Shown here: positions 20,218 to 22,555 of the stretch, piece after piece
Layout: each line of letters starts with the position of its first letter
How positions within the stretch are numbered: the first letter of the stretch is position 1
IMG/VR virus record: IMGVR_UViG_3300035670_001322
Coordinates: 1-22,555 of that record
Direction: 5' to 3' (one strand)
DNA from: a virus
Length of the DNA stretch: 22,555 bases
Program-made: the position numbers and the translations under genes
The notes under the pieces: generated by a model
The model's database searches: none
Seen by the model: the letters and a program-made list of their open reading frames with translations, nothing else
Told to the model about the DNA's origin: nothing

Positions 20218-20658
20218 ATGAATAACAGAGATTTAGACAGACTAATAGCAATGCATATTATGGATTGGTATAGGTTGGACAAATCTACAGTTGTGAAACT
20301 ATTAAATGTACATCCTGAATTTGAGCTATTATCTTATTCTACGACACACACTTTATGTAGGGTATCTCTTGAAGAACTAGAACAAAGAAGATACTACCAT
20401 AGCAGTAGAGATACTTTTAATTGGTATCTTAATTTCCCAAATTATTCTACAGACATTCAGGATGCTTGGAAAGCAGTCAACCGGATAACTGGCAGTACAC
20501 AGGCAGTTAATTTTATACTTAAGCAGGCGTATGATGGTATTTGGTTTTGCGAGTTTGAGGGTTTTGGTGACTTAACTTTTAAAGGAAGTTCGACAGCAGA
20601 CACTGCTGAAACAGCCATATGTTGGGCTGCTTTAAAAACGAAAGGAATTAAAGTATGA
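20218..20658 (+). CDS. Phage ABA sandwich domain protein (146 aa)
   Basis: A 146-aa protein with AAGGAG ahead of the ATG. The pattern matches the phage ABA-sandwich family: NRDLDRLIAMHIMDWYRLDK at the start, NYSTDIQDAWKAVNRI in the middle (about 75-90), and the closing TAETAICWAALKTKGIKV (about 129-146). These short domains are widespread in tailed phages with no established biochemical function. Its stop overlaps the ATG of the nuclease gene. Confidence 0.75.
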   Translation: MNNRDLDRLIAMHIMDWYRLDKSTVVKLLNVHPEFELLSYSTTHTLCRVSLEELEQRRYYHSSRDTFNWYLNFPNYSTDIQDAWKAVNRITGSTQAVNFILKQAYDGIWFCEFEGFGDLTFKGSSTADTAETAICWAALKTKGIKV

Positions 20659-21611
20659 ACATAACTAAACTATTTTTAGATGGATGTAAAGTAGCACAAC
20701 AAGAACGTAAAGCAGAAGAAGCCAAACGTCCAGATTCATTGCGGGGAGGTAACACGGGATATACAGTTAACGGAGAAATTCATGGCAAGTGTGCAAGAGA
20801 AGCAGTAATGAGATACTACGGTGTAGATAAAGCTGTGTCTACTTCTAGACAGATAATGTTTGGAGCAGGGGAGTTAATGGAAACACTTCTGATTAATAAA
20901 ATAGGCAAAGCTTTTAAAGGTAAGATACTAACACAGAAGGAAGCAGCTACTTCATGGGTAACAGACGAAGGCATACCAGTTACAGGATCTCCTGATATTG
21001 TGTTAGCTAATGAAGCAGGCATACCTCAGCATGGCATAGAATGCAAAATGGTTAGCTCCCTGTGGACACTGCGTGATGTTACTCCGTGGGGAATGTTTCC
21101 GGGCAAACCTAAAGCTGATCACTTGGCACAAGCTGCTCACTATATGGCCAAGCTCGGCGAACAGTTCAATCAAGATTTTATAGACTGGTCTGTTGTTTAT
21201 ATATGTCCAGTTGATTATCATATGCATACAAAAGACATGAGAACAGTAAAGGTAGACTCAGAGTTCTTGATTAAGAACGATAAGGGAGATGTATTTAAAA
21301 CTGAAGCATTCATTCTTGTGTACAATTTATTCCTTGACGAACACAGAAGATTGTATTATGCTTTAGATGGTGATGATCCGTCACCAACTGAAATAACAAT
21401 TCAAGGGATTGAATCTTATTTTAATTTAGTAGCTGGATGTGTGAAGAGAAAAGAACTTCCTCCACGCATGGTTAACACAGACTGCTTAGGTGAGAAATTA
21501 AAATGGGATCGTTATGATAAACAGTACAATGATTACCATGACTTACATGATATGTATGACAGGGGTGACATTACTTTTGAACAATTTATTGACATTGCAT
21601 TACAACGTTAG
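20655..21611 (+). CDS. PD-(D/E)XK nuclease, RecB/Cas4-like
   Basis: A 318-aa exonuclease-like protein. Motifs: GAGELMETLL (70-79, first Glu), TGSPDIVL (110-117, Asp114), GIECKMVSS (127-135, E-x-K) and the Q-x-x-x-Y helix HLAQAAHYMA (156-165). These are the PD-(D/E)XK active-site elements with the RecB-type Q motif. An N-terminal GKCAREAVMRYYG resembles the start of Cas4-like domains, but the full set of Fe-S cysteines was not found. It may act in recombination or replication, together with the genes after it. The ATG overlaps the previous TGA. Confidence 0.85.
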   Translation: MNITKLFLDGCKVAQQERKAEEAKRPDSLRGGNTGYTVNGEIHGKCAREAVMRYYGVDKAVSTSRQIMFGAGELMETLLINKIGKAFKGKILTQKEAATSWVTDEGIPVTGSPDIVLANEAGIPQHGIECKMVSSLWTLRDVTPWGMFPGKPKADHLAQAAHYMAKLGEQFNQDFIDWSVVYICPVDYHMHTKDMRTVKVDSEFLIKNDKGDVFKTEAFILVYNLFLDEHRRLYYALDGDDPSPTEITIQGIESYFNLVAGCVKRKELPPRMVNTDCLGEKLKWDRYDKQYNDYHDLHDMYDRGDITFEQFIDIALQR

Positions 21612-21620
21612 GAGGCTTTA

Positions 21621-21833
21621 ATGGGAAGTTTTATTAAGAACGTACAAAAAGAAACAACACAGAACAACAACGGTTATCAGAGAGCAGGAGCAGCTTACGC
21701 AGCTAAGTCTAAAAAAGGAACAGACTATGTAAAGATTATGCTTGACAACGGAGAAAGATTTTTTATGTTTCCAAATGAAAAGAAACAGAAAGAAACTGAT
21801 CCAGATTTTTTCCTGACCAAAGGTACTAACTAG
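21621..21833 (+). CDS. Hypothetical 70-aa protein
   Basis: A 70-aa protein with AGGAGG before the ATG. An Asn/Gln-rich, basic first half (MGSFIKNVQKETTQNNNGYQ, AGAAYAAKSKKG) is followed by strands (TDYVKIMLDNGERFFMFPNE) and an acidic/aromatic end. It sits between the nuclease and the last gene, so a part in DNA metabolism is possible. Not recognised. Confidence 0.65.
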   Translation: MGSFIKNVQKETTQNNNGYQRAGAAYAAKSKKGTDYVKIMLDNGERFFMFPNEKKQKETDPDFFLTKGTN

Positions 21834-21883
21834 CAGCTTGACCTGGGTAAGTCGTTAAACTGCCTACACTTAAGAGGTTAGTT

Positions 21884-22555
21884 ATGAACGGAAGAGAACT
21901 CATTGCTACTGTTGCCAAGTCTCGTATGGCTCATCGCTCTATGGATACGCCAATAGGTGGAAATGGAGGTTATATTGGATGTGGAGAACATGATGTAACT
22001 ATAATAGATATTGATACCAATAAGTTCGATCAAGACTACAGTATTACTTTAACCTTCGAAGATGCCTGCGGAAGTAAACATGTGCAAAGGATATGGGTAC
22101 TTAATCGATGGCGAACTGACTACAGTGATGTAATGATTAGTTTAATCAATGCAGTGTTTGAAGACCCAAGTGTAATTGAAACGTTCGATACATTGATGGC
22201 CGACCAAGTAATCAACAAGGCTGCCTTTGCTTTATTCAAAGGACTGTCTGTTAAAATAAAACTAGAGATGACTGAAGGATATACTGTAGCTAAGACACCG
22301 AAAGGATTTGTTATTCGAGAATCTAAAACAGATGACTTGCTTGATCCAAGAGAATTTGCTACAATAAGAGAGGCTAAAGTGGTAGCCGAATCCAAACAGT
22401 ACAAAAGAGCTTGGAGACAAGTTAAACACTATAAGGCGCAAAGTGATGAACAGCTTGACAAAAACAGAAAAAAGTTTAACTTTGCTCTCGAAGGATTGCA
22501 TCAAGCAGCGAGAACCGTTGGCCGTCCTAGACAAGTTTTCGATATCACAAGTTTT
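21884..22555 (+). CDS. Hypothetical protein, partial at right edge (224 codons)
   Basis: An open frame from ATG 21884 (AGAGG upstream) to the window end with no stop. It begins MNGRELIATVAKSRMAHRSM and includes a beta part (VTIIDIDTNKFDQDYSITLT, VQRIWVLNRWRTD), an intermediate helical part, and a basic region (YKRAWRQVKHYKAQSDEQLD, NRKKFNFALEGLHQA). The early strand pattern is weakly reminiscent of an OB or beta-barrel domain; following a PD-(D/E)XK nuclease it could be a ssDNA-binding or recombination partner. That is speculation. Confidence 0.7.
   Translation, partial: MNGRELIATVAKSRMAHRSMDTPIGGNGGYIGCGEHDVTIIDIDTNKFDQDYSITLTFEDACGSKHVQRIWVLNRWRTDYSDVMISLINAVFEDPSVIETFDTLMADQVINKAAFALFKGLSVKIKLEMTEGYTVAKTPKGFVIRESKTDDLLDPREFATIREAKVVAESKQYKRAWRQVKHYKAQSDEQLDKNRKKFNFALEGLHQAARTVGRPRQVFDITSF

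Overview
This window looks like part of a tailed double-stranded DNA phage (Caudoviricetes) or a very phage-like contig. Evidence: a large terminase, a putative small terminase, a P22-like portal (cut by the left edge), a run of small virion-type proteins, and a dense early-type operon of short genes with strong Shine-Dalgarno sites. The DNA is AT-rich. A Gram-negative host is likely, because a signal-peptide-bearing lytic transglycosylase and a lipoprotein-like protein are encoded. No integrase, tRNA, rRNA, CRISPR array or insertion sequence was seen.

Layout: two divergent transcription units. The left unit (minus strand, 10472 down to 1) begins with a winged-helix-like protein, then a strong extended -10 promoter (9979-10008). 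Next come the putative small terminase, a block of beta-rich accessory virion genes (9331-3953) that share modules with each other, a permuted papain-fold (YiiX/NlpC-P60-like) enzyme, a 46-aa phage protein, the large terminase, a 51-aa membrane protein, a 98-aa protein and the portal. Genes are tightly coupled by ATGA, TAATG and short overlaps. A hairpin terminator (7874-7897) follows the largest virion gene, so the genes ahead of it may be made in excess.

The region between the units (10473-11375, about 900 bp) holds no convincing gene but is rich in signals. It has a ~210-bp AT-rich stretch with 17 copies of AGCT, a perfect consensus sigma-70 promoter (TTGACA-N17-TATAAT, minus strand) that fires into that stretch, four TGAGACA direct repeats, a GC-rich foldable segment and nested inverted repeats just before the first plus-strand gene. 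It is the best candidate for a replication origin and/or bidirectional control region.

The right unit (plus strand, 11376 to the right edge) carries about 27 small genes. First come acidic and hypothetical proteins, then a lysis/envelope-like set: an SLT transglycosylase, a ClpP-fold protease with a signal/anchor segment, a two-TM holin-like protein and a lipoprotein-like protein. Nucleic-acid functions follow: a family-1 uracil-DNA glycosylase, a cytoplasmic ClpP-like protease, a MazG-like dATP/dGTP diphosphohydrolase-family protein, a phage ABA-sandwich protein, a PD-(D/E)XK (RecB/Cas4-like) nuclease and a partial unknown protein. The most unusual items are the AGCT array, the pair of ClpP-like proteins outside a capsid locus, the UNG plus nucleotide-pyrophosphohydrolase pairing, and several tiny membrane genes nested between larger ones.
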